From: Caulobacter sp. NIBR2454
Lineage (GTDB): Bacteria > Pseudomonadota > Alphaproteobacteria > Caulobacterales > Caulobacteraceae
NCBI RefSeq assembly: GCF_027474405.1
Contig: NZ_CP114871.1
Location: 1,249,001-1,313,000, forward strand
Direction: 5' to 3'
Length of the DNA: 64,000 nt
The translations under genes were made by a program, and so were the position numbers. Positions 1 to 9,357 of this stretch are shown here, piece by piece. How positions within the stretch are numbered: the first letter of the stretch is position 1; the number at the start of each line of letters is the position of its first letter. A model generated the notes under the pieces. It did not search any database. It saw nothing but the letters and a program-made list of their open reading frames with translations, and was not told where the DNA came from.

Positions 1-743
1 GGCTCCTTGCCGTAGCCGGTGCGCTTGCCCAGGATCATGGCGCCGACCAGGGCGGCGACGCCCGCGTTGATGTGGACCACGGTGCCGCCGGCGAAGTCGA
101 GGGCGCCGAAGCTCCAGATCAGACCGGCCTTCACAGCGGCCTCAGGCGCCGAGGCGATGGCGTCCGGACCAGGCCACCACCAGACCATGTGGGCCATCGG
201 GTAGTAGGACAGGATCGGCCACAGGACCGCGAAGGCGACGATCGCCGCGAACTTCATCCGCTCGACCAGCGAACCGACCACGAGGGCGGCGGTGATCGCC
301 GCGAAGGTCGACTGGAAGGACAGGAAGACCAGTTCCGGGATGACCACGCCAGTGGAGAAGGTGGCCACGTTGCTGGCCGGGGTCACGTCCTTGAGGAACA
401 GGCGACCAAAGCCGCCGACGAAGCTGTCGAGGCCGCCGCCGTCCGTGAAGGCCAGGCTATAGCCCCAGAACACCCAGGCGACGATGCCGATGGCGCTGAC
501 CACCGACACCTGCATCATGACCGACAGCATGTTCTTGGCGCGCACGAGGCCGCCATAGAACAGCGCCAGACCCGGCAGGATCATCAACAGCACCAGAACG
601 GTGGAGACCAGCATCCACGCGGTGTCGCCCTTGTCGGGCACAGGCGCGGCGGCCTCCTGAGCGAGGGCCGGGAAGGCCATCATGGCTCCCGCGGCGGTCG
701 CCGCGAGCGCGACGCTCGTCAGCGATTTGAATCCCAGTTTCAT
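1..743 (-). CDS. amtB: Ammonium transporter Amt, N-terminal part (gene runs off the window)
   Basis: Inner-membrane ammonium channel of the Amt/MEP/Rh family. Reading down from the ATG at 743, the protein opens with a signal-like stretch ending near FPALAQEA, then a first membrane helix (DTAWMLVSTVLVLMMILPGL) followed by ALFYGGLVRAKN, a hallmark of Amt proteins. Later come PMAHMVWWW and GALDFAGGTVVHINAG, which contain further family signatures around the pore. About 247 residues are present; the C-terminal half lies beyond base 1. AAGGGG about eight bases before the ATG is a good ribosome binding site. It follows glnK by 31 bases on the same strand, the usual glnK-amtB operon in which PII blocks the channel when nitrogen is sufficient. 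Confidence 0.93.
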   Translation of the reverse strand, partial: MKLGFKSLTSVALAATAAGAMMAFPALAQEAAAPVPDKGDTAWMLVSTVLVLLMILPGLALFYGGLVRAKNMLSVMMQVSVVSAIGIVAWVFWGYSLAFTDGGGLDSFVGGFGRLFLKDVTPASNVATFSTGVVIPELVFLSFQSTFAAITAALVVGSLVERMKFAAIVAFAVLWPILSYYPMAHMVWWWPGPDAIASAPEAAVKAGLIWSFGALDFAGGTVVHINAGVAALVGAMILGKRTGYGKE

Positions 744-774
744 CGAGTTAAACCCCTTGTCCCCGAATTGTTTG

Positions 775-1161
<387 letters not shown>

Positions 1162-1323
1162 TCAGTTTCGTCGTTAGTCGCCGGTCCGGACCTCGCCGAA
1201 CTCAGGCTGCGGTCACGCTAGCGGCGGGGGCGGTGGGGCGCGCCTGGAAGGTAAGGATTTTGCAAGAAGCGCCATAATTGGGCCGCACGATGATCGATTT
1301 TCGGGCAATCTGCCGTAAATCTG

Positions 1324-1339
1324 GGCAAATCGATCTCCC
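1324..1339 (-). promoter_or_regulatory. Weak sigma-54-like promoter candidate for glnK-amtB
   Basis: On the minus strand GGGAGATCGATTTGCC keeps GG-N10-GC with TTGC at -12, but the -24 half matches only in GG. It would give a 5' leader of about 200 bases. Nitrogen-limited sigma-54 control of glnK-amtB is common in proteobacteria, so the site is plausible but unproven. Confidence 0.25.
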
Positions 1340-1410
1340 TGAACGGCTTTGATGGCCCGATGAACGGTCTAGAAGGCACGCCGATCACACTTTGGACGAT
1401 CCGCGGAATC

Positions 1411-1433
1411 CCGCTTCAATGGCGCTGAAGCGG
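1411..1433. repeat. Inverted repeat CCGCTTCA-N7-TGAAGCGG before the DUF486 gene
   Basis: CCGCTTCA (1411-1418) and TGAAGCGG (1426-1433) are exact inverted copies with a 7-base spacer. The right arm abuts the AGGGGA ribosome binding site of the gene starting at 1442. It could be a repressor operator or an mRNA hairpin limiting translation. Confidence 0.5.
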
Positions 1434-1441
1434 AGGGGACC

Positions 1442-1795
1442 ATGAGCGCGAGCCTTTGGCCGAAGATATTGCCGGTCGTCATGCTGGCCGCCTCGAACAT
1501 CTTCATGACCTTCGCCTGGTATGGGCATCTCAAGCACCGCACCGCGACCCTGTTCATGGTCATCCTGACCAGCTGGATGATCGCCCTGCCGGAGTACATG
1601 CTGGCGGTGCCGGCCAATCGCATCGGGTCGACCGTCTATTCCCCCGGGCAGTTGAAGGCGATGCAGGAAGCGATCACCCTGATCGTCTTCGTGATCTTCT
1701 CGGCGCTCTACTTGGGCGAGCCGGTAAGGTGGACGACGCTGGTGGGTTTTGGATTCATCTTCGTCGGCGCTCTTTTCATTTTCCTCAATCGCTGA
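1442..1795 (+). CDS. DMT-like small membrane protein, DUF486 family
   Basis: 117-residue inner-membrane protein with four predicted helices, about residues 7-25, 33-53, 75-93 and 97-115. The sequence (MLAASNIFMTFAWYGHL near the start, VRWTTLVGFGFIFVGALFIF at the end) matches the DUF486 group of half-size drug/metabolite-transporter relatives, which probably dimerise. The substrate is unknown. The ATG at 1442 follows AGGGGACC. It stands alone, with divergent glnK upstream and a possible hairpin after its stop. Confidence 0.85.
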   Translation: MSASLWPKILPVVMLAASNIFMTFAWYGHLKHRTATLFMVILTSWMIALPEYMLAVPANRIGSTVYSPGQLKAMQEAITLIVFVIFSALYLGEPVRWTTLVGFGFIFVGALFIFLNR

Positions 1796-1803
1796 ACGCG
1801 ACT

Positions 1804-1833
1804 TTCCAGCAACCCGGTTCGCCGTTGCTGGAA
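1804..1833 (+). terminator. Possible hairpin terminator after the DUF486 gene
   Basis: TTCCAGCAAC (1804-1813) pairs exactly with GTTGCTGGAA (1824-1833) around a 10-base loop, starting nine bases after the stop codon. There is no T-run, so it may stabilise the 3' end instead of terminating on its own. Confidence 0.45.
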
Positions 1834-1920
1834 CCGGACTCGCTTCTCGCGCGCTTCTTCGCCGGTGGGAAGCGGAGCCGCGCTCTTCGGCCTCGCCCTT
1901 GAAACAATGAGGAAAAAGCC

Positions 1921-2301
1921 ATGAAGATCGTTCATCTGATTACCGCCGCTGCTGCGACCGCTCTCCTGGCCGGCGCCGCCTCGGCCCAGACCATGGATTC
2001 CAGCCAGCCTGTGAACCCGACCCCCAACACCTCGACGACCATGACCGATGACGCCGTCCGCTCGTCGGGCATGACGAACACCACGGACTCGACGATGGCC
2101 GCGCCGATGACCTCGGTCGCCCCGACCGGCATGAGCACCGACGTCGTCTCCACCAGCTCGCCCGAACAGCAGGCGACCCTTAAGGCTGGCGACGCCAACG
2201 TAGTGTCCAACGGCCCGGTGGCCGACACTCCGGAAAACCGCGCCAAGTACGGCGCCCCGATGTCGCGCGCCGGCAAGCGCACCGACCCGGCCGGCAACTA
2301 A
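1921..2301 (+). CDS. Secreted protein of unknown function, Ser/Thr-rich
   Basis: 126 residues. Residues 1-22 form a Sec signal peptide with an AGAASA-Q cleavage site. The mature part is low in hydrophobic residues and rich in Thr, Ser, Met and Pro (SSQPVNPTPNTSTTMTDDAV), so it is probably largely disordered in the periplasm. The C-terminal piece VADTPENRAKYGAPMSRAGK looks like the only ordered motif. GAGGAAAAAGCC before the ATG is a good ribosome binding site, and a strong terminator follows the stop. I recognise no family. Confidence 0.75.
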   Translation: MKIVHLITAAAATALLAGAASAQTMDSSQPVNPTPNTSTTMTDDAVRSSGMTNTTDSTMAAPMTSVAPTGMSTDVVSTSSPEQQATLKAGDANVVSNGPVADTPENRAKYGAPMSRAGKRTDPAGN

Positions 2302-2340
2302 AAGCCGGACAACCACGGGCCGACTTGGCTTGAAGCAAAG

Positions 2341-2372
2341 GTCGGCGGGCCCTATGGTCCGCCGACTTTTTT
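2341..2372 (+). terminator. Rho-independent terminator upstream of glyQ
   Basis: GTCGGCGGGCC (2341-2351) pairs with GGTCCGCCGAC (2356-2366) around the loop CTAT and is followed by six T residues. It ends the 1921-2301 transcript and lies only 21 bases before glyQ, so glyQ must start within or just after it, or be served by partial read-through. Confidence 0.85.
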
Positions 2373-2393
2373 CTGGCCCCCGTCCGAGCCCCG

Positions 2394-3278
2394 ATGTCCG
2401 CTGAAAAACCCAAGTCTTTTCAAGGTCTGATCCTCACCCTGCACGACTACTGGTCGAAGCAGGGATGCGTGATCTTGCAGCCGCACGACATCGAGGTGGG
2501 GGCGGGTACGCTGCATCCGGCCACCGTCCTGCGCGCCCTTGGGCCCAAGCCCTGGAACGCGGCCTATGTGCAGCCCTCGCGCCGTCCCAGCGACGGTCGC
2601 TATGGCGACAACCCCAATCGCCTGCAGCACTACTATCAGTACCAGGTCATCTTGAAGCCGAACCCGGCCGACATGCAGGACCTGTATCTGGGCTCGCTCG
2701 AGGCCATCGGCCTGGATCTGCGCCTGCATGACATCCGCTTTGTCGAGGACGATTGGGAGAACCCTACCGTCGGCGCCTGGGGCCTGGGCTGGGAAGTCTG
2801 GTGCGACGGGATGGAGGTGTCGCAGTACACCTACTTCCAGCAGGTCGGCGGCCTGGACGTCAGCCCCGTGGCCGGCGAGCTGACCTATGGCCTGGAGCGC
2901 TTGGCCATGTACGTGTTCGGCGTCGACAACGTGTACGACCTGCCGTTCAACGATGCCGGCGTGTCCTATGGCGACGTGTTCCTTGAGAACGAGCGCCAGC
3001 ACTCGCAGGCCAACTTCCACGGCTATGACGTCGCGACCCTCAAGCGCCAGTTCGAGGACATGGAGCGCGAAGTGCCGCTCATGCTCGAGCGGGAGTATCA
3101 GGGAAGGGCGCTGGTCCTGCCCGCCTACGACATGGTCCTCAAGGCCAGCCACCTCTTCAACCTGATGAACGCCCGCGGCGCGATCGCCGTCGCCGAGCGC
3201 GCCAGCTACATCGGACGCATCCGCGACCTCTGTAAGATGTGCGCCCAGAAGTGGGCCGAGCAGCAGGAAGCCGCGTAA
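2394..3278 (+). CDS. glyQ: Glycyl-tRNA synthetase alpha subunit
   Basis: Catalytic (class II) subunit of the bacterial alpha2-beta2 glycyl-tRNA synthetase, which charges tRNA-Gly in the cytoplasm. At 294 residues it has the family length. Signatures include [19 protein letters not shown] at the start, [35 protein letters not shown], which carries class II motif 2, and [18 protein letters not shown], which contains motif 3. It is followed after four bases by glyS, so the two subunits are co-translated. Confidence 0.97.
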   Translation: MSAEKPKSFQGLILTLHDYWSKQGCVILQPHDIEVGAGTLHPATVLRALGPKPWNAAYVQPSRRPSDGRYGDNPNRLQHYYQYQVILKPNPADMQDLYLGSLEAIGLDLRLHDIRFVEDDWENPTVGAWGLGWEVWCDGMEVSQYTYFQQVGGLDVSPVAGELTYGLERLAMYVFGVDNVYDLPFNDAGVSYGDVFLENERQHSQANFHGYDVATLKRQFEDMEREVPLMLEREYQGRALVLPAYDMVLKASHLFNLMNARGAIAVAERASYIGRIRDLCKMCAQKWAEQQEAA

Positions 3279-3282
3279 GACC

Positions 3283-5418
3283 ATGCCCCAGCTGCTTATC
3301 GAACTGTTCTCCGAAGAGATCCCGGCCCGCATGCAGGCCCAGGCCGCAAAGGACCTGGAACGTATGGCGCGCGAGCGTCTGGCCGCCGCCGGTTTCCTGC
3401 CCGAGGCCCTGACGGCCATGGCCGGCCCGCGCCGCCTGACGCTGGTGGCCGAAGGCCTGCCCATCGCCCAACCGGAACGCCACGAGGAGCTGAAAGGCCC
3501 CAAGGTCGGCGCCCCGCCGCAGGCCATGGAAGGCTTCCTGCGCAAGGCGGGCCTGACCCAGGACCAGCTGACCGAGCGTGACGGCGTCTATTTCGCCCAC
3601 ATCCACAAGGCCGGCCGCGCCACCACAGAGATCGTCGCCGAGATGGTCGAGGAGATCGTCCGCGGCTTCCCGTGGCCCAAATCCATGACCTGGGGCACGG
3701 GCAGGCTGCGCTGGGTTCGCCCGCTGAAGCGCATCCTGTGCGTCTTCGACCGCGAGATCATCCCGTTCAGCATCGACGGGATCGATAGCGGTGACCTGTC
3801 CGAAGGGCATCGCTTCATGGGCCAGAACCGTGTGTTCCGCGCCCGCGACTTTGACGAATACCGCCAGGCCCTGCTGGCCCACCACGTCGTGCTCGACCCG
3901 GAAGAGCGCAAGGCGCGCATCCTGGAAGGCGCCAAGACCCTGTGCTTCGCGCGCAATCTGGAGCTGGTCGAGGACCAGGGCCTGCTGGACGAGGTCGCGG
4001 GCCTGGCCGAATGGCCGACCCCGATCCTGGGCGACATGGACCCCGCGTTCCTGGCCCTGCCGCCGGAGGTGATCCGCACCTCCATGCGCACGCACCAGAA
4101 GTACTTCGCCGTCCGTGATCCGGCGACCGGCAAGCTGGCCCCGCACTTCCTGGTGGTGGCCAACATCCAGGCCGCCGACGGCGGCGCCGAGATCGCCCGC
4201 GGCAACGCCAAGGTGCTGTCCTCACGCCTGTCCGACGCCCGCTTCTTCTGGGACGAGGACGTCAAGGTCGGCTTCGAGCCCTGGCTGAAGAAGCTGGACG
4301 GGGTGACCTTCCACGCCAAGCTCGGGACCATGGCCGAACGCGTGGAGCGCATCGTCGCCCTGGCCCGCGAGATCGCGCCCCTGGTCGGCGCGGATGTGGA
4401 CAAGACCGGCGAAGCCGCACGTCTGGCCAAGGCCGACCTGACCTCGGAAATGGTCGGCGAGTTCCCCGAGCTTCAGGGCGTCATGGGCGGCTATTACGCC
4501 CGCAACGCCGGCCTGGACGGCGAGATCGCCGACGCCGTGCGCGATCATTATCGTCCGCAAGGACCGGGCGATGCGGTCCCAACCGCGCCGGTCTCCATCG
4601 CCGTGGCCCTGGCCGACAAGCTTGACACCCTGGTCGGTTTCTTCGCCATCGACGAGAAGCCCACCGGTTCGAAGGACCCCTTCGCCCTGCGCCGCGCGGC
4701 GTTGGGCGTGATCCGTCTGATCCGGGAGAATGCCGCGCGGGCCTCGCTCTCTAAGATAGTCAAAGCTGCCTATCTTCGCATTCAGGAAGACAATCTAAGG
4801 TCAGGTCGGGCTTTGGGTGAGCGGCGCTCGACGGCCGAGCCAAATGCAACCCCAGCGCTCGGCCTGAATATCGAGCTGCTTCCTTGGGAGCAGATTGAGC
4901 GAGATGTTCTTGTCTTCTTTGCTGACCGTTTGAAAGTCGCCCTGAAAGATGAAGGCAAGCGCCACGACCTCGTCGACGCCGTCTTCGCCCTCGGCGACGA
5001 CGATCTGGTTCGGATCGTTTCGCGCGTGGAGGCGTTGGACGCCTTCCTGAAAACGGACGACGGGGCCAACTTGCTGGCGGGATACAAGCGCGCGGCCAAC
5101 ATCCTCAAGGCCGAGGAGAAGAAGGGCCCATTGCCGCAGGGCGACGCTGTGGCGCTTTCCGGCGCTCCGGCTGAGGAATCGGCTTTGCTGGAAGCGGTGC
5201 AACGCGCGCGTCCTGTCGTGCAAACGGCGCTGACCTCAGAAGATTTTGCCGGCGCCATGCAGGCGCTCGCGCAACTTCGTGCGCCGGTGGACGCATTCTT
5301 TGAGAAGGTGCTAGTGAACGATCCGGATGTTGCGGCGCGGGATAACCGTTTGCGGCTCCTATCCCAAGTCAAGACGACCACCGAAACGGTCGCGGACTTT
5401 TCACTTATCGCAGGGTGA
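3283..5418 (+). CDS. glyS: Glycyl-tRNA synthetase beta subunit
   Basis: tRNA-binding beta subunit of the tetrameric glycyl-tRNA synthetase, 711 residues. The N-terminus LLIELFSEEIPARMQ and the segment VIRTSMRTHQKYFAVRD are diagnostic, and an HD-like core sits around residues 420-470. The C-terminal DALR-type anticodon-binding region (FFADRLKVALKDEGKRHDLVDA) is intact. From about 4740 to the stop the DNA changes: codons ending in T or A become frequent (CTCTCTAAGATAGTCAAAGC), unlike the first two thirds. Residues ~508-525 (SGRALGERRSTAEPNATPA) look like an extra hydrophilic loop. This suggests recombination or relaxed codon selection without loss of frame. The stop overlaps a possible GTG start of ppdK. 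Confidence 0.95.
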   Translation: MPQLLIELFSEEIPARMQAQAAKDLERMARERLAAAGFLPEALTAMAGPRRLTLVAEGLPIAQPERHEELKGPKVGAPPQAMEGFLRKAGLTQDQLTERDGVYFAHIHKAGRATTEIVAEMVEEIVRGFPWPKSMTWGTGRLRWVRPLKRILCVFDREIIPFSIDGIDSGDLSEGHRFMGQNRVFRARDFDEYRQALLAHHVVLDPEERKARILEGAKTLCFARNLELVEDQGLLDEVAGLAEWPTPILGDMDPAFLALPPEVIRTSMRTHQKYFAVRDPATGKLAPHFLVVANIQAADGGAEIARGNAKVLSSRLSDARFFWDEDVKVGFEPWLKKLDGVTFHAKLGTMAERVERIVALAREIAPLVGADVDKTGEAARLAKADLTSEMVGEFPELQGVMGGYYARNAGLDGEIADAVRDHYRPQGPGDAVPTAPVSIAVALADKLDTLVGFFAIDEKPTGSKDPFALRRAALGVIRLIRENAARASLSKIVKAAYLRIQEDNLRSGRALGERRSTAEPNATPALGLNIELLPWEQIERDVLVFFADRLKVALKDEGKRHDLVDAVFALGDDDLVRIVSRVEALDAFLKTDDGANLLAGYKRAANILKAEEKKGPLPQGDAVALSGAPAEESALLEAVQRARPVVQTALTSEDFAGAMQALAQLRAPVDAFFEKVLVNDPDVAARDNRLRLLSQVKTTTETVADFSLIAG

Positions 5419-5441
5419 GCTTTGACATGCCGGTCGAGACG

Positions 5442-8111
5442 ATGACCAAGACGCGCTGGGTCTACTCCTTTGGCGGAGGCGGCGCGGATGGCGACGCCTC
5501 GATGAAGAATCTGCTGGGGGGCAAGGGCGCCAACCTGGCCGAGATGTCTTCGCTGGGCCTGCCGGTGCCTCCGGGCTTCACCATCACGACCGAGGCGTGT
5601 GTCCACTATTACGCCAACGGCAACCAGTACCCGGCCGAGCTGGCCGAACAGGTGGCCGCCGGTCTGGCGACGGTCGAGAAGCTGACGGGCAAGACCTTTG
5701 GCGATCCAGCCAACCCGCTGCTGGTTTCGGTGCGCTCCGGCGCCCGCGCCTCCATGCCGGGCATGATGGACACGGTCCTGAATCTCGGCCTCAACGACGA
5801 GACCGTGGCCGGCCTGGCCAAGCTGTCGGGCGACGAGCGTTTCGCCTATGATAGCTACCGCCGCTTCATCCAGATGTTCTCCAACGTGGTGCTTGGCCTC
5901 GACCACCACTCGTTCGAGGAAATCCTGGACGACCACAAGGATCGCCTGGGCGTCACGGTCGATACCGACCTGACCGCCGAGGACTGGCGCGCGGTGGTCA
6001 AGGACTACAAGGCCGTGGTCTCGCGCGAGCACGGCCAGCCGTTCCCGCAGGACCCGCAAGCCCAGCTGTGGGGCGCGGTTGGCGCCGTCTTCGCCAGCTG
6101 GATGAACGACCGGGCCAAGTTCTATCGCCGCATGCACGACATCCCCGAAAGCTGGGGTACGGCGGTCAACATCCAGTCGATGGTGTTCGGCAACATGGGC
6201 GCCACCTCGGCGACCGGCGTGGCCTTCACCCGCAACCCGTCGACGGGCGAGGCGCGCCTGTACGGCGAGTTTCTGATCAACGCCCAGGGCGAGGACGTGG
6301 TGGCGGGCATCCGCACGCCGCAGTCCCTGACCAAGATCGCCCGCGAGGAAATGGGCGACGTCTCTCCCTCGATGGAGGAGGCGATGCCGGAGGTGTTCGG
6401 CCAGTTCAAGACCGTGGTCGAGACGCTGGAGCGGCACTACCGCGACATGCAGGACATCGAGTTCACGGTGGAGCAGGGCGTGCTCTACATGCTCCAGACC
6501 CGCAACGGCAAACGCACCGCCAAGGCGGCGCTGAAGATCGCCGTGGATATGGCGGCCGAGGGCGTGATCAGCCAGGACGAAGCCATCCTGCGCATCGAGC
6601 CGGCCTCGCTGGACCAACTGCTGCACCCCACCATCGACCCCACCGCCCAGCGTGACGTGATCGCGTCGGGCCTGCCGGCGTCGCCCGGCGCGGCCACCGG
6701 CAAGGTGGTGTTCGACTCCGACGAGGCTGAGCGCCTGGGCCAGATGGGCGAAGCGGTCATCCTGGTCCGCGACGAGACCAGCCCCGAAGACATCCACGGC
6801 ATGCACGCGGCCAAGGGCATCATCACCGCCCGTGGCGGCATGACCAGCCACGCCGCCGTCGTGGCGCGCGGCATGGGCCGCCCTTGCGTCTCCGGCGCGG
6901 GCGAGATCGCCATCTTCGAGAACCAGGGCCTGTTCCGGGTCCGCGGCCGTGAATTCCGCGCCGGCGAGATCATCACAGTCGACGGCTCCAAGGGCGAAGT
7001 CCTGGCCGGCGCCGTGAAGATGATCGAGCCCGAGCTGACCGGCGACTTCGCGACCCTGATGGTTTGGGCCGACAAGGCCCGCCGCCTAAAGGTGCGCGCC
7101 AACGCCGAGACGCCGCTGGACGCCAAGACCGCCCGTCAGTTTGGCGCCGAAGGCATCGGCCTTTGCCGCACCGAGCACATGTTCTTCGACGAGGACCGCA
7201 TCGCCGCCGTGCGCGAGATGATCCTGGCCGATGACGAGCGCGGCCGCCGCGCCGCCCTGGCGAAGATCCTGCCGATGCAGAAGGGCGACTTCGTCCAGCT
7301 GTTCACGATCATGGAAGGCTTGCCGGTCACGGTGCGCCTGCTCGATCCGCCGCTGCACGAGTTCCTGCCGCACACCGAGGGCGATGTGGAAGCCGTGGCC
7401 ACCGCCACCGGCCTGGACGCCGCCAAGCTGATGCGCCGCGCCAAGGAACTGCACGAGACCAATCCCATGCTCGGCCATCGCGGCTGCCGCCTGGGCGTTT
7501 CGTACCCCGAGATCTACGAGATGCAGGTCCGCGCCATCATCGAGGCCGCCTGCGAGATCGCCAAATCGGGCAAGGCCGCTCCGGTGCCGGAAATCATGCA
7601 CCCGCTGGTCGCCAAGGGCGAGGAGATGAAGTTCCTGCGCGAGCTAACCGACCGCGTGGCCAAGGAAGTGATCGCCGAGCAGGGCGTCGAACTGACCTAT
7701 CTGGTCGGCACCATGGTCGAACTGCCGCGCGCCGCCCTGCGGGCCGCCGACCTGGCCGAGACCGCCGAGTTCTTCAGCTTCGGCACCAACGACCTGACCC
7801 AGACGACGTTCGGCATCAGCCGCGACGACGCCGGCAAGTTCCTGAACGCCTATATCGACAAGGGCATCTTCGAACGCGACCCGTTCGTGACCCTCGACCA
7901 GGAAGGCGTGGGCGACCTGATCCGCATCGCCGCCGAACGCGGCCGGGCCGTCCGCCCGGACGTGAAGCTCGGCATCTGTGGCGAGCATGGGGGCGACCCG
8001 GCTTCCATCGCCTTCTGCGAGAGCGTGGGTCTGGACTACGTGTCCTGCTCGCCCTTCCGAGTGCCCATCGCCCGACTGGCGGCGGCCCAGGCCGCTCTGT
8101 CGAAGAAGTAA
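5442..8111 (+). CDS. ppdK: Pyruvate, phosphate dikinase
   Basis: Interconverts pyruvate, ATP and phosphate with PEP, AMP and pyrophosphate; in such bacteria it feeds gluconeogenesis. The 889 residues from MTKTRWVYSFGGG match the family length. The ATP-grasp N-domain (LLGGKGANLAEMSSLGLPVP), the swivelling phospho-histidine domain (ITARGGMTSHAAVVARGMGR, His in TSHA) and the C-terminal PEP/pyruvate barrel (GLCRTEHMFFDEDRI, FSFGTNDLTQTTFGISRDDA, LGICGEHGGDP) are all present. In-frame starts at GTG 5415, which overlaps the glyS stop, and ATG 5427 are possible; I chose 5442 because the family usually begins there. A terminator follows. Confidence 0.95.
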   Translation: MTKTRWVYSFGGGGADGDASMKNLLGGKGANLAEMSSLGLPVPPGFTITTEACVHYYANGNQYPAELAEQVAAGLATVEKLTGKTFGDPANPLLVSVRSGARASMPGMMDTVLNLGLNDETVAGLAKLSGDERFAYDSYRRFIQMFSNVVLGLDHHSFEEILDDHKDRLGVTVDTDLTAEDWRAVVKDYKAVVSREHGQPFPQDPQAQLWGAVGAVFASWMNDRAKFYRRMHDIPESWGTAVNIQSMVFGNMGATSATGVAFTRNPSTGEARLYGEFLINAQGEDVVAGIRTPQSLTKIAREEMGDVSPSMEEAMPEVFGQFKTVVETLERHYRDMQDIEFTVEQGVLYMLQTRNGKRTAKAALKIAVDMAAEGVISQDEAILRIEPASLDQLLHPTIDPTAQRDVIASGLPASPGAATGKVVFDSDEAERLGQMGEAVILVRDETSPEDIHGMHAAKGIITARGGMTSHAAVVARGMGRPCVSGAGEIAIFENQGLFRVRGREFRAGEIITVDGSKGEVLAGAVKMIEPELTGDFATLMVWADKARRLKVRANAETPLDAKTARQFGAEGIGLCRTEHMFFDEDRIAAVREMILADDERGRRAALAKILPMQKGDFVQLFTIMEGLPVTVRLLDPPLHEFLPHTEGDVEAVATATGLDAAKLMRRAKELHETNPMLGHRGCRLGVSYPEIYEMQVRAIIEAACEIAKSGKAAPVPEIMHPLVAKGEEMKFLRELTDRVAKEVIAEQGVELTYLVGTMVELPRAALRAADLAETAEFFSFGTNDLTQTTFGISRDDAGKFLNAYIDKGIFERDPFVTLDQEGVGDLIRIAAERGRAVRPDVKLGICGEHGGDPASIAFCESVGLDYVSCSPFRVPIARLAAAQAALSKK

Positions 8112-8118
8112 GGTTCAA

Positions 8119-8148
8119 GGGCTCGCCGAAAGGCGGGCCCTTTTCCTT
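8119..8148 (+). terminator. Rho-independent terminator after ppdK
   Basis: GGGCTCGCC (8119-8127) and GGCGGGCCC (8132-8140) form a 9-base stem with one T-G pair and a GAAA tetraloop, followed by TTTTCCTT. It begins seven bases after the ppdK stop and also separates it from the convergent gene ending at 8155. Confidence 0.85.
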
Positions 8149-8154
8149 TGGGGC

Positions 8155-9357
8155 CTATTTGCGCTTGGCGGTGATCAGCACCGACAGATCGCCCAGCGCT
8201 GGGTTGACGAAGTCCAGCCGCGTGCGGCCGTCCTCGATCTCGCTGACCACGACGGGGGCCGACGAATTGGTCAGGGTCCAACCCACGGGCAGGACCACCG
8301 CGTTAGCGGGGCGTCCCAGGGCGCGGTCGAAGACCAGCTCGTCGCCGACCAGCTTATAGCGGCCGGGATCGGTATAGGTCTCGGCCAGGCGCAGACGCAC
8401 GGATTCCCCGGCCTTCACGGGCGGGAAGCTGAAGAGAACGATCTCGGTCTCGGCGGTGATCTCGCGCAGGCCGGGGTCCTTGATCCCGGCGGCGGTGATG
8501 GCCGCGCCTTTCAACTGCTGAGCCTTCAGCGCTTCCCCTGTGTCCATGTTGCGGGCCGAGGGCTTGGAGGCGGTGCTGCCCGTCCGCACGACGTTGACGT
8601 ACTGACCCACGCCCGGACGGTCCTCGGTGTAGTCGTGATAGAGCGCGAAACTGTTCGTCTCCGGCGCATTCAGGAAATACACGATGTCCCGCGTCTGGGC
8701 GGCGCGCTCGGACACCTTGGCCGCGGCGCTGTTGGCCGTCGGCGTCAGCTTGCCGGGGCGGGCGCGCAGCTTCAGCGGCGCTTGGGCCGGGGTGTTGTTG
8801 ATGAAGCTGATCCGAAGGCGGCCGTCCGCCTCCTGCGCCACCTGCGACGGATAGTTGGAGGAGACCAGCACATAGCCGGCTGGCAGGACCACGGCGTTGC
8901 GCTTCACCCCCAGCGGGCGGTCAAAGACGATGTCGCCCTTGTCCTGGAAGTAGGATTTGGCGTCCTCGTAGGTCTTGTCGATGCGCACGCGGCCCTGGCC
9001 GCCGTCGGCGGGGACTGGGCGGGCGAGGGTGACGCGGATGTAGTCGCTGTCGAGGCTGGCTTCGGGCAGGCCGGTGGCGCGGGCGGTGGCGCCGTCCACC
9101 ACCTTGAACTCCAGCGCTTTGCCCGTGGCCATGTCGAGCACGCTCTCGTCGGTGGCGATGCTGCCCTTGCGGATCGGGTTGAAATAGGCGGTCGCGCCCG
9201 GGCGGGCGGCGGTCACGTCATAGATGATGCGGAACTTGCCCGAGCCGGGGCTGAGCAGTTCGTAGCGGGTGTAGGCGTTGATCTCCTGCGGCGCGGCGAA
9301 GGCGGGCGCGGCGATGCAGACGACAACGGCGACGAAGGTGGCGATGCGGCCGATCAT
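8155..9357 (-). CDS. Secreted protein with an internally duplicated beta-rich domain
   Basis: 400 residues with a Sec signal peptide (MIGRIATFVAVVVCIAAPAFA, cleaved before APQE). The mature protein is two related halves of about 180 residues. Each opens with a strand pattern such as YELLSPGSGKFRIIYDVT or YFLNAPETNSFALYHDYTE and ends with matching elements: GDIVFDRPLGVKRNAVVLPAGYVL in the first and DELVFDRALGRPANAVVLPVGWTL in the second, each before a D/E-GR-LR/DF-IN motif. No catalytic motif is evident, so a binding or scaffold role is likelier. Its ATG overlaps the stop of the amidohydrolase upstream (ATGA), so the pair is translationally coupled and probably works on one substrate in the periplasm. 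I do not recognise the family. Confidence 0.8.
   Translation of the reverse strand: MIGRIATFVAVVVCIAAPAFAAPQEINAYTRYELLSPGSGKFRIIYDVTAARPGATAYFNPIRKGSIATDESVLDMATGKALEFKVVDGATARATGLPEASLDSDYIRVTLARPVPADGGQGRVRIDKTYEDAKSYFQDKGDIVFDRPLGVKRNAVVLPAGYVLVSSNYPSQVAQEADGRLRISFINNTPAQAPLKLRARPGKLTPTANSAAAKVSERAAQTRDIVYFLNAPETNSFALYHDYTEDRPGVGQYVNVVRTGSTASKPSARNMDTGEALKAQQLKGAAITAAGIKDPGLREITAETEIVLFSFPPVKAGESVRLRLAETYTDPGRYKLVGDELVFDRALGRPANAVVLPVGWTLTNSSAPVVVSEIEDGRTRLDFVNPALGDLSVLITAKRK

Noticed and set aside
1259..1275. TGGCGCTTCTTGCA on the minus strand as a sigma-54 promoter for glnK
   Set aside because: GG and GC are separated by eight bases and not ten, which sigma-54 does not tolerate.
4782..6851. 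689-codon minus-strand frame
   Set aside because: Antisense to glyS and ppdK, with mirror-type composition and no known domain.
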